From positions 762,220-826,219 of the forward strand of contig RQTK01000080.1 of the NCBI GenBank assembly GCA_003991915.1: a stretch of DNA of 64,000 bases. The letters are read 5' to 3'. The position numbers were made by a program, and so were the translations under genes. Position 1 is the stretch's first letter. The number at the start of each line of letters is the position of its first letter. The notes under the pieces are model-generated. The model saw only the letters and a program-made list of their open reading frames with translations. It was not told the origin of the DNA and did not search any database. This document shows positions 1 through 11,557 of this stretch, piece by piece. This stretch comes from Elysia chlorotica. Lineage: Eukaryota; Mollusca; Gastropoda; Plakobranchidae.

Positions 1-119
1 TCTTCTTCTTCTTCTTCTTCTTCTTCTTCTTCTTCTTCTTCTTCTTCTTCTTCTTCTTCTTCTTCTTCTTCTTCTTCTTCTTCTACTCCTCATCCTCCTC
101 CTCCTCCTCCTCCTTGTAA
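1..119. repeat. (TCT)n microsatellite grading into (CTC)n
   Basis: The window opens inside an almost perfect TCT trinucleotide run to about base 83, followed by a CTC-rich tail to about 117. The left end of the tract lies outside the window. Confidence 0.95.
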
Positions 120-780
120 GAACATCCATATCTAGCTCTTCTAGATTCAATTCAACATAATTTGTCCAATCGAAGCCTGACACTTCTTTTTTTTTCGTGT
201 GAGCGAATTAAATATATTATCATCGTTTATCCATTGGAGAACTGTATAATAATATGTTTTAATTGGCATTGTTGTTTGTTTTTGTTTTTTATCTAAATCT
301 GAATAGAGTAAGAAAGACTAGATTCCTAGTAGATATGTCCAAAGACTACAACCATGTAATATAGATCTTGGTCTAAAAAAATAATTTGAAAAATAGACTA
401 TTGCAGGTACATCTAGATTCTAGTTATTAAATATGAATCTGTGTTCTTATTTGTTTAGCTACCTGAAATTTGGCGGGTTATCAAGCCAGAATGTAAGGTA
501 TAGTCTTCTTACAACAAAAAAGCTTATTTTAAATGGCTCTTTAGGTATTTTAAATCTTTATGTTGAAACGAAGTTCAATTCGAGTGCGCTTTGGTGCAAT
601 GACTTTGAAAGGCTAAAATGTTTTCCTCTCTTCATTTAATATTATTCTTATAACAAAAAATGTAAAACTATACACCTGTATAATTACGATTAACTCAATA
701 CTCGTAGAAAAGACATTGTGTGACAGCGAACGCTTTGTTTATCTTGTCAGAATTGGGCTGTTCAGTCTGGTTAATTTCCA
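120..780. other. AT-rich stretch, no gene seen
   Basis: Only short chance open frames are present. No splice-bounded coding exon or recognisable repeat was found. Confidence 0.5.
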
Positions 781-782
781 CA

Positions 783-1060
783 GGTTTTTTTCAGCGTTTA
801 ATGTCTCCTAGAGTCCTCTAGGGAGTCATATACGGCGACGGGCCCCAAGACTTACGTTTGACAATTTTAGGTGAGGCTACACACGATATAGGGCGTGGAT
901 ACAATGACTCCTGTCTCAGCCGGTCATATTATACTGACACCGATCCAACCAGTTACAGGGGACGAATATCGGACAAATAAATCTGCCGATCGTGGGATTA
1001 GATCTGTGGACCTCCTGATTTAAAGACCAATGCTTTACCACATGAGCCATTCCGCCCCCT
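783..1060 (-). mobile_element. tRNA-derived SINE, near full length (minus)
   Basis: Read on the minus strand, the element begins near 1060 with a tRNA-like head: an A-box-like TGGCTCATGTGG and a B-box-like GGTCCACAGATCTAATCC. The family body follows, recognisable on the plus strand by GGGCCCCAAGACTTACGT, CAATTTTA, GACTCCTGTCTCAGCCGGTC and CTGACACCGATCCAACCAGT. The same body recurs more than ten times in this window on both strands, which defines it as a dispersed family. Its distal end carries GTTTAATGTCTCCTAG, a motif also found near 41440 and 47577. Confidence 0.75.
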
Positions 1061-1405
1061 ATCTTCCTCAGGTTGTTTGCTTTTTGCCTCCTTCTAGTGT
1101 ACCCTGCAGCACTTTTTTGGCCAGGCTGTTGTGACGAGTGATGTGGCCAAATCACGCTTTCCTCTTTTTATTACTGGTACTAGGTATATTCCTGTGGGCC
1201 TACCCACATGTAAAGGAGGAGAAAGTATTTCATGTGAGAATGGATTTGGATAAAAAGAGGCGGAGAATGTGAAACTGATTTTTTTCTGACGGTTGATTTT
1301 TTTAATTATTGATTATTTTTAGTCGATTTAAATGTATGCTTTTTTCAAATCAAAACTCAATGCATGAAAAATGACCAATTCCTCAGATTAATGATATATG
1401 CCCCT

Positions 1406-1726
1406 CTAAGTATCCGGGTTTACCAATAAACAAAAACCAATCCTAGCATACGCATAAACAGTCCATTTAGAAGAAATGAAACCGAAGACTTTATTCATTT
1501 TATAAGGAACCGTGAACACTTGAAAGTCCATAGCCACCCAAACAGTATGTTCTACAATGCCACACTCCAGTGTTATAGCATTTGGCTTTAACTGCTTGCG
1601 TGGAACTATTAATTTTCTATGTGTGACAAAATCCTGGATAGGGTTGTTAAGAAAAGGCCTAAAGATGACTAATACCCGTCTACCTTCTATGTATTTAAAA
1701 CAGAGAAGAAGATTTAATTCAAACAC
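1406..1726 (-). other. 106-codon open frame of unknown nature
   Basis: An uninterrupted minus-strand frame of 106 codons in AT-rich sequence. I recognise no family or motif in it. There are no obvious splice sites, neighbours or promoter. It may be chance or transposon-derived; it is listed only because it is long for this background. Confidence 0.15.
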
Positions 1727-1960
1727 GTACTAAACGATCAGAAACAAATAAAACCCGTACTTCGAGACAAAACAAGTCCTTTGTCCCTACATCAGTTGGG
1801 GTTTTTTGATAGCTCGTTGGCTTTCTGCGGGTGGGTTAGGTCTCTCTGACTCTGTTTCTCTATTGTATCTCAAGCTAGCTAGCTAGTTACTAAATCTATA
1901 ATTTATATATCTTTTTGTATCTATCTATCTTTTATACCTATAATTTTGTCTATGTTTCCG

Positions 1961-2152
<192 letters not shown>

Positions 2153-2159
2153 ATATATG

Positions 2160-3030
2160 TCGGCCATCAATGTCATATAAAGTGCAATCGATAAAAATAT
2201 TGATTATAACGGCTGTTCTTGAAAGGAGCTACATGCACATTACTTTTAGTTTTGTGTCAGGATTTTGTATTCTTTAAATAGAACTAATTTGCGGAATGAA
2301 CATTCTGAAATTAATAGTCGTAATTATAATTTAAAAAAACTGCCTGCATGCGACACGAAAATGAAAACACACAAAAATACATCTAAAATTACAAAAAACA
2401 ACAATAAGGAAAAAAAATATCAGAAACAAATGATCAGAAAACAAATGCTTTAAGGTGTGAATATGTTATCGTTATTGTCGTGTAATACGCAAAGCTTGAA
2501 CTATCTACAAAAACAACGAGTCGCAATTAGTCATTTTCATAAGTGTCATGTCAAATAATCCGATCGTGCTGATATTCACAATTATGTCCAGTATGAACAA
2601 AACAATTATCGGTTTATACGTGACGATTTTGTGTTATCAGATAATTACAAAACTGTTTTTTCATTCGAAAGATACACAGGTGTATTCTAGTACTAAGCGC
2701 TATTTAGCTTTTAGCCTGTCTATTGATATTTTTGTATTGTTAAGGGCTTTGAGCTTTTTTTTTTTTTTTTAGCGAAAGAGCTCTAATTGAAGTCATGATT
2801 TATTGTTGTTATCACTAGTGAATTATTTGTTGCTACAACAACGATCAAACACATTATGTTGGCCAGCTGTCACTCCTAAAAGAGCATGCTTTTTATACCA
2901 AAAAAATTATTATCTGAAGCGCATTGAGACAGCGTAAAAAGTGGTAATATGCAAAATCATATAAATGCCATATACTATTATAATTATGATTATTATTATT
3001 ATTATCTAGACGTGATCAAAGTTTCACAAA
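2160..3030. other. no gene seen
   Basis: AT-rich sequence with short open frames only. A poly-T run lies at 2756-2770 and an ATT-rich run near 2990-3003. This is the upstream region of the secreted-peptide gene. Confidence 0.45.
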
Positions 3031-3034
3031 ATTG

Positions 3035-3042
3035 TATAAATA
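3035..3042 (+). promoter_or_regulatory. TATA box of the secreted-peptide gene
   Basis: TATAAATA lies 97 bases upstream of the start codon at 3139. This would place transcription start near 3065-3070 and leave a 5' leader of about 70 bases. The position suits a short, highly expressed secretory gene. Its role as promoter is inferred from spacing alone. Confidence 0.5.
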
Positions 3043-3138
3043 CTCTGGACTTTTGCAAGAGTCACCCTGTAACTGACCATACCTCTAAATACCAGCAAGA
3101 GAAGATAGAGAACAAGTTAGTTCAACAAGACGACAAAG

Positions 3139-4306
3139 ATGAGAACCGCAGTCGCTCTCGTGTGTCTGGCCTTGGCTACCTGTATCGCCGCTGGTAAGTA
3201 ACTATTGAGTCCCGGGGCCCTGTAAGCGGTAGAGCGTTGGACTCTGGATCAGGAGGTTTGCGGTTCGAAACCGACGATCGGTCAAACATGATTTTACGTG
3301 TTCGAATTCCTGCCCCACTTGTTAGATCGGTGTCCGTAAAGTTTGATAGGGTCAGGAGTCCATGTCTCCCCACCGTGTCTCGCGTGTGGCACTAGGTACA
3401 ATTGTCAGTCTTGGAGCCTTCATTTGTAAATTTGTCATATTTTTGTGGATAGTTAAAACGTAATAGATGAGTCTTTTTCTGTTTTTAAATATAATGATCC
3501 AATGAAATTACCATTTAGTTGATTAAAATAATGCAAAAAATTACCATTTTGACGAAATTCATCCTGGGCGGCAGCCGTATTGGATTTTTAGATGTACGGG
3601 CTTCCGGGAAAAAAATCAAGTTTGGGATAATACATCATACATGAATCATAATTCGTTTAATATGTCCTTGATGTGTTTATTTCGGTGCCTTTACCTACTA
3701 TATTATTTATGGTTGATGCTGGAAATCTTCGATATTGAGCCAAATTGTACCGACTTATGTCCTTTTGTTTTCATAAAGATATTATTTTATGCATAAAACA
3801 ATTTTTCTTCTACTCTCTTTTTTTTGAGTGACAGAAACTCTCTCCCAGTTGTATCTCTTCTATGATGTGATACGGGTCCCAAGACTAACGTCTGATAATG
3901 TTTACGTGATGGCTTACACGAGGCAGTGCGGGGATACTAGGTCTTCTGTCTCAACCGGTTACACAATACTGACACCAGCCCAACCAGTAAAATAGTGACT
4001 CATTTTTCTCGTAAACTCTTTTACCCACGCAAGGTAATTGTCTAACGCCATCTCTATAAGCGCTGTAGTGTGGACGGACCCCTAGACTGATGTAAATTTA
4101 TACGTACTGCCATACACAGATCTAGACAGTGCGGAGATACCAGTTACACTCTCTCAGTTGGTCACATTATATTGACACCGATCCAAGCAGTAGAACAGTG
4201 ACTCTTTATCTCTCTCACTGTCTCTCTTTCTCACTCTCTCACTGTCTTTCTCTCATTCTCTCTCACTCTCTCTCTCGCTCTCTCTCGCTGTTTCTTTCAC
4301 TCTCTC

Positions 4307-4362
<56 letters not shown>

Positions 4363-5355
4363 GTCTCTTTCACTCTCTATCTCTCTCTCACTGTCTCTTT
4401 CACCCTCTCTTAATCTCTCTCTCTCTCTTTGTTTTATCTATGCAAGGGAAAGAAACGCGTATTTTATGTAGATATGATTTGTGAATTTATTGAACCATAA
4501 GCCCGTGTTGGTTCATGGTTTTTATCATTACACATTGTGGTGTTTTGATATGTGATGTGAACAGTTCAAAGCGCCAAGGTAGCTGCAACAACTATAACAG
4601 CTGAAATTAATTGCAAAGCATTGGTGTTCCATTCGGAGGGAAGCCAGTTTGTATCCACAATCTTGCAAATTTATTTGTCGGAGATCATCTCCTATTAGTT
4701 GGATAATTATGGACGTTTTTGGGGGGGTTTTTTTGGAACTAGCTAAGACAGAAGTCATGGTAGCACATACAGTTTTCAGACGTTATTCTTGTAATCCGTA
4801 CACTATACAGTATTCCTAATGTCTATAGATGATAAGAGATCAACAAACCAAACTAGAGCTGCTGTTTCTGTTTGTTGTTTTTATTTGTTGTTGGTTGTTT
4901 TTTTTTTTACAGTTTTCAGACGTTATTCTTGGAATCCGTACACTATACAGTATTCCTAATGTCTTTAGATGATAAAAGATCAACAAACCAAACTAGAGTT
5001 GTTGTTTCTGTTTGTTGTTTTTATTTGTTGTTTTTATTTGTTGTTGTTTTTTTTTTTTTACAGTTTTCAGACGTTATTCTTGTAATCCGTACACTATATA
5101 GTATTCCTAATGTCTTTAGATGATAAGAGATCAACAAACCAAACTAGAGTTGTTGTTTCTGTTTGTTGTTTTTATTAATTTGTTGTTTTTGTCTTGTTTC
5201 CAGATGCATGCCTGACACCTTTTGGTTCGTCTACAATCTGCGATGGTCGAATCAAGGTGATCATACCATCCATAGGTCAAACCTTCTGCTGTGAAGACGC
5301 TAATAAGACCCCTCGGACAGGGTTTGACGGTGTCTATTCCTGTGAATGTGTATAA
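3139..5355 (+). CDS. Small secreted six-cysteine peptide (two coding exons)
   Basis: Coding exons are 3139-3193 and 5204-5355, joined by a phase-1 intron (donor GTAAGT, acceptor TTTCCAG). The product is 68 residues. Exon 1 encodes an 18-residue signal peptide starting MRTAVALV and ending CIAA, and the predicted cleavage point falls almost exactly at the exon junction. The mature peptide is about 50 residues with six cysteines spaced C-X9-C-X15-CC-X16-C-X-C, ending one residue after the last cysteine. I do not recognise the family. The C-C-CC-C-C order is shared with knottin-type peptides (defence peptides, venom peptides, protease inhibitors), but the loops are much longer than in typical cone-snail frameworks, so no function is assigned. 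A TATA box lies 97 bases upstream. A further donor (GGGTAAGC near 5367) and an acceptor at 6534-6536 followed by AATAAA at 6570 suggest a non-coding third exon. Confidence 0.75.
3210..3420 (+). mobile_element. tRNA-derived SINE in the secreted-peptide intron (plus)
   Basis: It starts just inside the intron with a tRNA-like head: GTAAGCGGTAGAGCGTTGG as A-box region and GGTTCGAAACC as B box. The shared SINE body follows, including TGTCTCGCGTGTGGCA and ACAATTGTCAG. Confidence 0.75.
3862..3995 (-). mobile_element. SINE fragment, same family (minus)
   Basis: Body sequence without the tRNA-like head: GGGTCCCAAGACTAACGTCTG, CTTCTGTCTCAACCGGTTAC and CTGACACCAGCCCAACCAGT occur in the family order. 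Confidence 0.7.
4066..4200 (-). mobile_element. SINE fragment, same family (minus)
   Basis: Diverged body copy recognisable by GTGTGGACGGACCCCTAGACTG, CACATTATATTGACACCGATCC and AAGCAGTAGAACAGTGACTC. It runs directly into the CT microsatellite that follows. Confidence 0.65.
4203..4430. repeat. (CT)n / (CTCA) microsatellite
   Basis: CT-rich low-complexity tract with a pure run at 4308-4358 and CACTCTCT or CACTGTCT variants on both sides. It lies in the intron of the secreted-peptide gene. Confidence 0.9.
4748..5200 (+). repeat. Three tandem units of about 140-151 bp ending at the splice acceptor
   Basis: The motif CAGTTTTCAGACGTTATTCTTG recurs at 4769, 4910 and 5061. Each unit continues through CGTACACTATA, AGTATTCCTAATGTCT and ATCAACAAACCAAACTAGAG, then a T/G-rich tail. 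The third unit ends immediately before the acceptor of the secreted-peptide exon at 5204. The start of unit 1 (GAAGTCATGGTAGCACATAC) resembles the dispersed SINE body, so the array probably grew from a SINE remnant. Confidence 0.85.
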
Positions 5356-5411
5356 TGAATAGCTGGGTAAGCTTTAGTTCTCGTTATATTACTATTAGTT
5401 TTTTAAACATT

Positions 5412-5832
5412 GAGAGAGAGAGATCGAATGAGAGAGAGAGAGGGATAGAGAGAGGGAGAGAAAGGGAGGAAAGAGAGTGGCAGGACAGAGAGAGGCAGAC
5501 AAACATACATACAGATAGACAGGCAGGCAGGCATACAAAGACAAAAGGACAGACTGCCAGTATGCCGAAACAATTTTTTTTTAATCAGAAGAAGAATAGC
5601 GTAGGGTACCAAATAAAAAAACTTCTTCTTTTTTTATTCCCTGTCCCCTTCTCTCACTCTCTTATTCTCTCTTTTTCACTCTCTGTCTATTTCACTCTGT
5701 CTGTCAGTTTGTCTACCTCTCTGTCGGACTCTGTGAGACTGTCAGCTTGTCTGTCTATCTGTCTGCCTTTCTCTGACTCACTCTATCTGACTTTTTGTCC
5801 GAAAATCTGTCTGTCTGTCTGTCTATATCTAC
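5412..5832. repeat. Opposed (GA)n and (CT)n low-complexity arms
   Basis: A GA-rich block with CAGACAGG units (5412-5560) is followed after about 80 bases by a CT-rich block with CTGTCTGT units (5640-5832). The two blocks are imperfect inverted complements, so single-stranded DNA or RNA could fold into a long hairpin. It lies in the presumed 3' untranslated region or last intron of the secreted-peptide gene. Long open frames here are repeat artefacts. Confidence 0.8.
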
Positions 5833-5834
5833 AA

Positions 5835-6840
5835 GTCGAGGATTCCAATACCACAAAAGGCAATCATTGTTCGGCCATTGTCACAAAAACCTTGTTCTAA
5901 CCATTGTGTGAAGAACACCTACAAAAATTGCAGATTTGCTTTCCGAAAAGTCACACTAGCTTACAACTTAAAACTCAATAAAAAGTGGTGCGGTATGTCT
6001 TCAAATAAATAAATAAAACAAAAACAATAACAATAACTTCTTGCACTTAAATAAAAAGCGTTCTCTTTTAGTTCTATGATTAAAATTAACATACTTTTTT
6101 TTCTCAATGCTACGTAAGTCATGTCATGTAATGATGCCGTCCCAAATCGCAGTTGGCGTGAATTAAAGTTCCAAAATCCAAACCAACGTCCTTGCGCCAG
6201 TTTGTGGTTCTTAATTATGCAGCTGGTTCTTTGTCCACTTTTTATGTGGCCGTACCACTTTCTGCTGGACCTGCCCTTTCCCTTCGTCCTTCCATTCTTT
6301 GCCTTGCTAATGCTATGTGACCAAAATAGAATAGATTCCGTGTGCTAAATTAGTGAATATTTAAATGTTCTCAATACTATTGATTATTAATTTTCTCTTT
6401 GTACGTGTAGCTTGATTTTGCGAGTCGTCAAAATAATTATCTACTTTTCAAAAACTTCTAGAGAGTCTACGTTTTTACATTCGTACGTGAGTAATTAAAG
6501 CTTTATTTCTTTTTTTTTTTTGTCTTTTACTTTCAGACCCCAAGCAGATCAGACCGCTAACCAATTAAGAATAAAATTCATCAAATCGGTTGAGATCCAC
6601 TTGTGGCCAAAAACACCCTGCAAATAATCAGAAAAAAATAACATAAGATGTTTCAGAACAGTTTTGGTCAAACTCATTTTCCCAGAAAAAGCTGAATTCA
6701 AAACAATAGAAATTCGAAATTATTACCGACTACAAATCTTGTGTCTATAAGTTCCTTTTTCCTTTTGTGTCTTGATTTTGATACACGAGTCTTAAAAATG
6801 TGAGAATTTTTTTAGGAAATGTGTGTGTTTGAGACACACA
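5835..6840. other. Sparse sequence downstream of the secreted-peptide gene
   Basis: AATAAA-like signals occur near 5978 and at 6570-6575. A pyrimidine tract ending in CAG at 6534-6536 is a plausible acceptor for a non-coding terminal exon. No other coding signal was recognised. Confidence 0.35.
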
Positions 6841-6843
6841 GAG

Positions 6844-6918
6844 ACAGAAAGAGGGTCAAAGGGAGAGAGCGATAGAGAGAGGGAGAGAGATAGATAGAGA
6901 GAGGGAGAGAGAGAGGAG

Positions 6919-6970
<52 letters not shown>
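6844..6970. repeat. (GA)n microsatellite
   Basis: GA dinucleotide tract with GATAGAGAGAGG variants on the left and a pure run of about 50 bases on the right. Confidence 0.95.
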
Positions 6971-6972
<2 letters not shown>

Positions 6973-7841
6973 GCTGCGAAAATGTGACTTATGGATCATT
7001 GACAGTTGCAGATACGAGACTGTGGTTGGTGGTTCTCCTGATGAACGTCATTGATTGGTCTCACAGATAATAAGCTTTCTTGTGCATGCTAATTAGGAGT
7101 TCCTTAACTTTAGTTTAATGAGCGTGTGGTTTTCTTATCTATACAGTCCGATTCTTGCTCAGTGTCACTTTCTTATTCTAGTTTGTCTACACTACGGTGA
7201 GATTCAACGTCAAATTATGTCGCACGTAGTCTTTTTTTTTATTTCAAAATCATGAATAACATCTTGAATTTTGTTATTAAGATTTTTTCCAGAGAATTTG
7301 AAATTATTGTGAGTCTCCATCTTTGGAACTATTGATAAGGTACATTATGACATAATCAAAATGTCTTTGCTAATTTTCATATTTTAAACTTGAGTTCTAA
7401 GGTCTATGGATTTTGCAATTATAGATCACCACATTACAGAAAGTATCATTTGATAGATCTATATCTAGGGATGTGGAACCTTAAGGTCCACTCATGTCTA
7501 ACAGTTCATAAATCAAAAGGTCTGGTTTCCATCGATGAGGAACGGGTACAGGCAGTGAATCTATCTCAGAATATCTGAACTAGATTATAATTATAGTATT
7601 CTACTTCTAGCTCTACAAATCTAGTCTGGAAAAATTTTTGACTCTCAGTCAAGTCTTTAAAATTCCTGCACATTTGTCCATTTTAAAGATTAGTTGAGTG
7701 TTATACACGATTGAAAACTCGAGTTTCTTCTAGTTCTAATAGCTTTATTTACAAACAATTCAAGTGACAAATTAATTATATCAGTGTAAGCCACATTCAG
7801 TTCATTGAGCACACTGGTTTCATCATCAACTCAAGATAGCG

Positions 7842-8008
7842 GTGTCAGTATAATGTGAGCGGCTGAGACAGGAGTCATGGTATCCCCGCCCTGTCTCGTG
7901 TGTGGCAGCACATACAATTGTCAGACTTCCGTCTTTGGGACCAGTCCACAATATAGCCAATATGGTGCTGCTGTTGGACGTTAAACCAACCCATTAACAA
8001 CAACAACC
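7842..8008 (+). mobile_element. SINE fragment, same family (plus)
   Basis: Body and 3' end are present: GGTGTCAGTATAATGTGAGC, GACAGGAGTCATGGTATCCC, GTGTGTGGCAGCACATACAA and TGTTGGACGTTAAACCAACC, ending in AACAACAACAACC. The tRNA-like head is missing. Confidence 0.75.
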
Positions 8009-8009
8009 T

Positions 8010-10270
8010 CACAGTAAATTGTCCTTGACTGATAGAGGGATGTAATGCCTATAATTACTAACAATAACAGTAGTTATTTACCAAATGGAGTTGTTTTCCC
8101 TTAATATTTTCAACACAAGTAAAGTCTAGGCTGTGCCTTTTGGTAAAACTGTTAGCCATTATCAATTCTTCTTCATTTGTATTTTTTACTTTATTGAAAA
8201 AAGAATTTAAAAAATAATTATAATTAGTATTAACTTTATCTAGGTTGACACCAGCTGTGCGTGCCAAATCTTCTCATGATAATTTCATGGAATTCATCCT
8301 TGCCTAAAGTAGATTTGGCTGTATGAGAGATATGCCTACATTGTAGTGGCCCTGAGCACAAAGATTTAGATGTAGACGCCAAAATTACATAACCCTTTAG
8401 TTCCTCTTTTTTACAGATAGTGATAAAATTACTCTGTATTCTTATATGGGCATTGCTCTAAGGAGTTTGGCGAGTGACAATGTATCCCACAAGGTATTGT
8501 GGCCAGCAATCTTCTTAATAAATTTTAGTTTCGTTAGCGAACATTAATTTATTTGGCTTGTCTAGTTTTTGGATGATAATCTATTCCCAGATTTAATGTT
8601 AATGCCTGTGTTTTCAAAATAATAGTCTTTGGATAATTTAGCTAGATATTCATCTAATGTACGAGTATTTTGTACCATACTTCTAAGGTGCTGTCATTTT
8701 TTCATGTTCCCCATTTTTTTTTAGGTTTTTCCCATTTCATCACTAGTCTTGGTAATGCTGCTGGTTTCACATATTATGTATAGCATTAACATATAAATAT
8801 ATATTATAGTCTTGCATAAAACAAAACTCATACAAAACATTTAGGACTATCACTCAGTAAACAACATTTACAACAAAATCATTTTTTTTCAGGCATTTTC
8901 CTCAAAGGATTCTTGAGATTTATTGAATGAAAATGAGGGACAACGATATTTTGTGACATTTTCAAAAAAATAAAAAGCAAAAAAAAAATCTACATCAAAA
9001 AGTGGCATAGCAAAATTATAATAATTTTCAGCTTTCGAAGTAAAAATACATAATATTCTTTAAAATCAACGGAAAATAAACATGAGTCTAAAAAGAATGC
9101 CAATCAGACCACTTTTGAAGATACATTGAGATGCTTATTTTAATTTTATCAATCTTTTAAAGCATATCATAAGATGTGCAGACTTATGTGAAGATATCAT
9201 GTACATGCAATTGAAAATACAAATTGTAATTTATCACACCAAAGGAACTTATGAAAATAAAAGGCACGACTTTGAAACAAAAAAGTTACTTCCACTGATT
9301 GTAACAATTCTATAGAAACAAAAATTACAATTTCTCAGGAGAATATATTTCAGGTGGCAGGTTTTGGAATTGTCTATATGTCGCAGCAATGAAAGTGGGA
9401 CAAAACAAGACGTAAAAAAATATATCATTGATACCTTAAGTGCCACACAACGAAAAGCATACGAAAAGTTAATAAGCAGAATTCGCCTACTGTAAAAGCC
9501 TTGACAAAATTAATTTTGTTATGCAGTGTACTGCTGCGCTTTCGACGTCCTAAGGCTAGTGCTATTAAATATAATATACGAATATCGTCTAATCGAAAGT
9601 CTCAGACGTTGGTATCTTTGAACTGCTAAGACTCAGAATATTTTTTTCAATGGTTACCTTTGATTTGGTTGTATTTTTCTTTGAATCTGGATTTGGTATA
9701 TGGATTAAATTAGACCTGGATTAGTGTCTAGATTGGATTGGATCTGGATCAGGTATCTGAATCTGGATCTGGAGTCGTGGTGCGTTTTGTCTTATTGTTC
9801 CGGAGTAATTTTTAATTGTCTCGGCACTTTCATTTATTTAATCTGATTTCGGACTTTTTTGTCTGGAATTAACAGCTGTCTAGATCGAAATTTATGATAT
9901 ATGTCTAAGCCTGTACTGCTTTGGTTTGTAGAACAGTAGAAGTGCAGGTTAACGACGGACCCCAGCTAAAGGAGACGACCACTCTAAACTATAAAACCAC
10001 ACATGCCAAAGAAAATACCTGGCAGGTGATGCTAATATCTTTATATTCTGTCGTCTAGTCCGTGGATCTTAAAAGATAAGTTGAACACGTAGTTTGAATT
10101 AGGTTACAAGTGTGGCGATCTTTTCAGTTTTTTTTCCTGCTGGAAAGTCATTTGGTTGAGTCTTCCAGAAGTAAAACAGCAAAAATAGATCAACTCGATG
10201 TGCCACGTTTACTTTGCGTTTCTTTCAGCACAGTAACGGATATATTTTGCAAATGATGTCCTAAGACAGG
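8010..10270. other. AT-rich sequence, no gene seen
   Basis: Short open frames only, on both strands. GGATCTGGAT-type repeats occur near 9710-9775. No recognisable protein or RNA gene was found. Confidence 0.45.
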
Positions 10271-10280
10271 TTATGCAATA

Positions 10281-10440
10281 GTGTGTAAGCGTTGTGGGTT
10301 GGTTTATATCAGTGAAACTGGTAGAGGACTTCAACTCGCTTCAGTGAACATTTTAGAGATGTTCATGTTAGGGCTCCCAAACCTGTCTCTCTACATTTTG
10401 AGTTACAGAGCCAAAAGACTCATACGGTTACAGCTGACAT
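10281..10440 (+). mobile_element. Penelope-like retroelement fragment A, GIY-YIG endonuclease region
   Basis: One frame reads CGLVYISETGRGLQ, which matches the start of the GIY-YIG endonuclease found at the C-terminus of Penelope-like retroelements (family form CGLVYIGETGR). Here the YIG glycine is serine. Another frame continues with the conserved region PxPVSLHF. A second copy of this segment lies at 15525-15800. The fragment is frameshifted and not functional. Confidence 0.6.
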
Positions 10441-10572
10441 AGAGGCCATTGTGTTCATACCACATACCACCATGGAATACTTTGTGATTAAGAGAGGAGG
10501 ATCAGAAACTGACAGGCGTGGAACGCGCCACAGTAACATCTCTGGGAACGCTGGACTCATGCCTGGTTGATT

Positions 10573-11557
10573 CCTGACCTACTCTGCTGATGCCCCAGCG
10601 ACGGATCAGTTAGAGATATCTGAACGATCGGGGGCAGCGGTAACTCACGAAGATCGCTTTCAAGGAGCCGAGAGAGCTGACATCAGTTCAGAGCCGCAGC
10701 AATCATCAACCTCAATTGATCAGGTTGGATATAGGACTCCAGCGCTGAGTTTTTTCTCCAGAAAGGAGAGTGGCCCAGCAATAGCCGTCAACACCTGTGG
10801 ACGAAAGTCCTGAGGGGGTTATGACGGCCTCTATGACGGCCTCGACTCAAGCGCGCGAGGGCAGAACAACAAGATCTAAAATGTATACCGTTCCCACAAC
10901 CTATGAGAATGCTGATGGTTGGGACTTCTCTGAGGTGCAGAACAGAGCACAGAGACTTGATAATTCCAACGGCAGAATAACCTATCAGGGAGTCACTGTA
11001 ACAAACATATCACCAGTGAACGATCATGCGGGAAGGTTGACGGTTATTAAAAAACGGTTAATGGTAGTCCCATACAAAACCAAAACGCGAGGCGGAGACA
11101 TTGAGGACAGACTCCGGAAATGGGAAGAGACGTTAACTCAGAACCCCAAAACGTCCTGGTCAGTTTTGACTCATGGTCACCAGAACAACCCATGACCCCA
11201 GCTTTTGAGGTCAGCTCAACTCAAGCTCTCTGCGCAGCAGCCAAATACCAGAGAGGAGGGAAGTGGACTCAAGTCAGCGAGGGTTTTGAGCAAACTCTGA
11301 AAATCCTGGATCCCGAGGGACAGGAGATGACTGTGGGGAAACTAAAGGGAGCTGTTCAGCATAATCTGCAAGCAATTGTGGTTTTTGTACAGGGATGCGC
11401 AGGTCTAACATTCACAATTAAAGTGATTCAGGGAATGGAGGTAACACCGACTCAGCCCAGCATATTGGCTGTATTCATGATGGTGGCGCCCATGCCGGAC
11501 AACAGAGGCAAGGAGATAGAACATGTCGAACGAAAAAAAACTTATATAGATTTATAA
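10573..11557 (+). pseudogene. Decayed coding relic in three overlapping frames, family unknown
   Basis: Three open stretches follow one another on the plus strand: 10573-10814 (no start codon, Ser/Gln/Glu-rich), 10785-11195 and 11105-11557. Consecutive stretches overlap in different frames. The composition looks coding: it is acidic and serine-rich first, then mixed with hydrophobic strands, and clearly unlike the AT-rich surroundings. This pattern fits one ancestral reading frame broken by two single-base frameshifts. I do not recognise the protein. It lies between Penelope-like fragments, so a mobile-element or integrated-virus origin is possible, but no diagnostic motif was seen. The ATG codons at 10819 and 11120 are internal. 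Confidence 0.45.

Noticed and set aside
3222-3290. tRNA gene in the peptide-gene intron
   Set aside because: A and B boxes are present, but the acceptor stem and cloverleaf do not close, and the sequence continues into the SINE body.
7030-7050. CTGATGAA as a second hammerhead core
   Set aside because: No GAAA, stem II or UH site at compatible distances.
11120-11195. Programmed -1 frameshift between the two long frames of the relic
   Set aside because: No slippery heptamer in the correct phase was found in the overlap; simple decay explains the shift, and a third frame is also involved.
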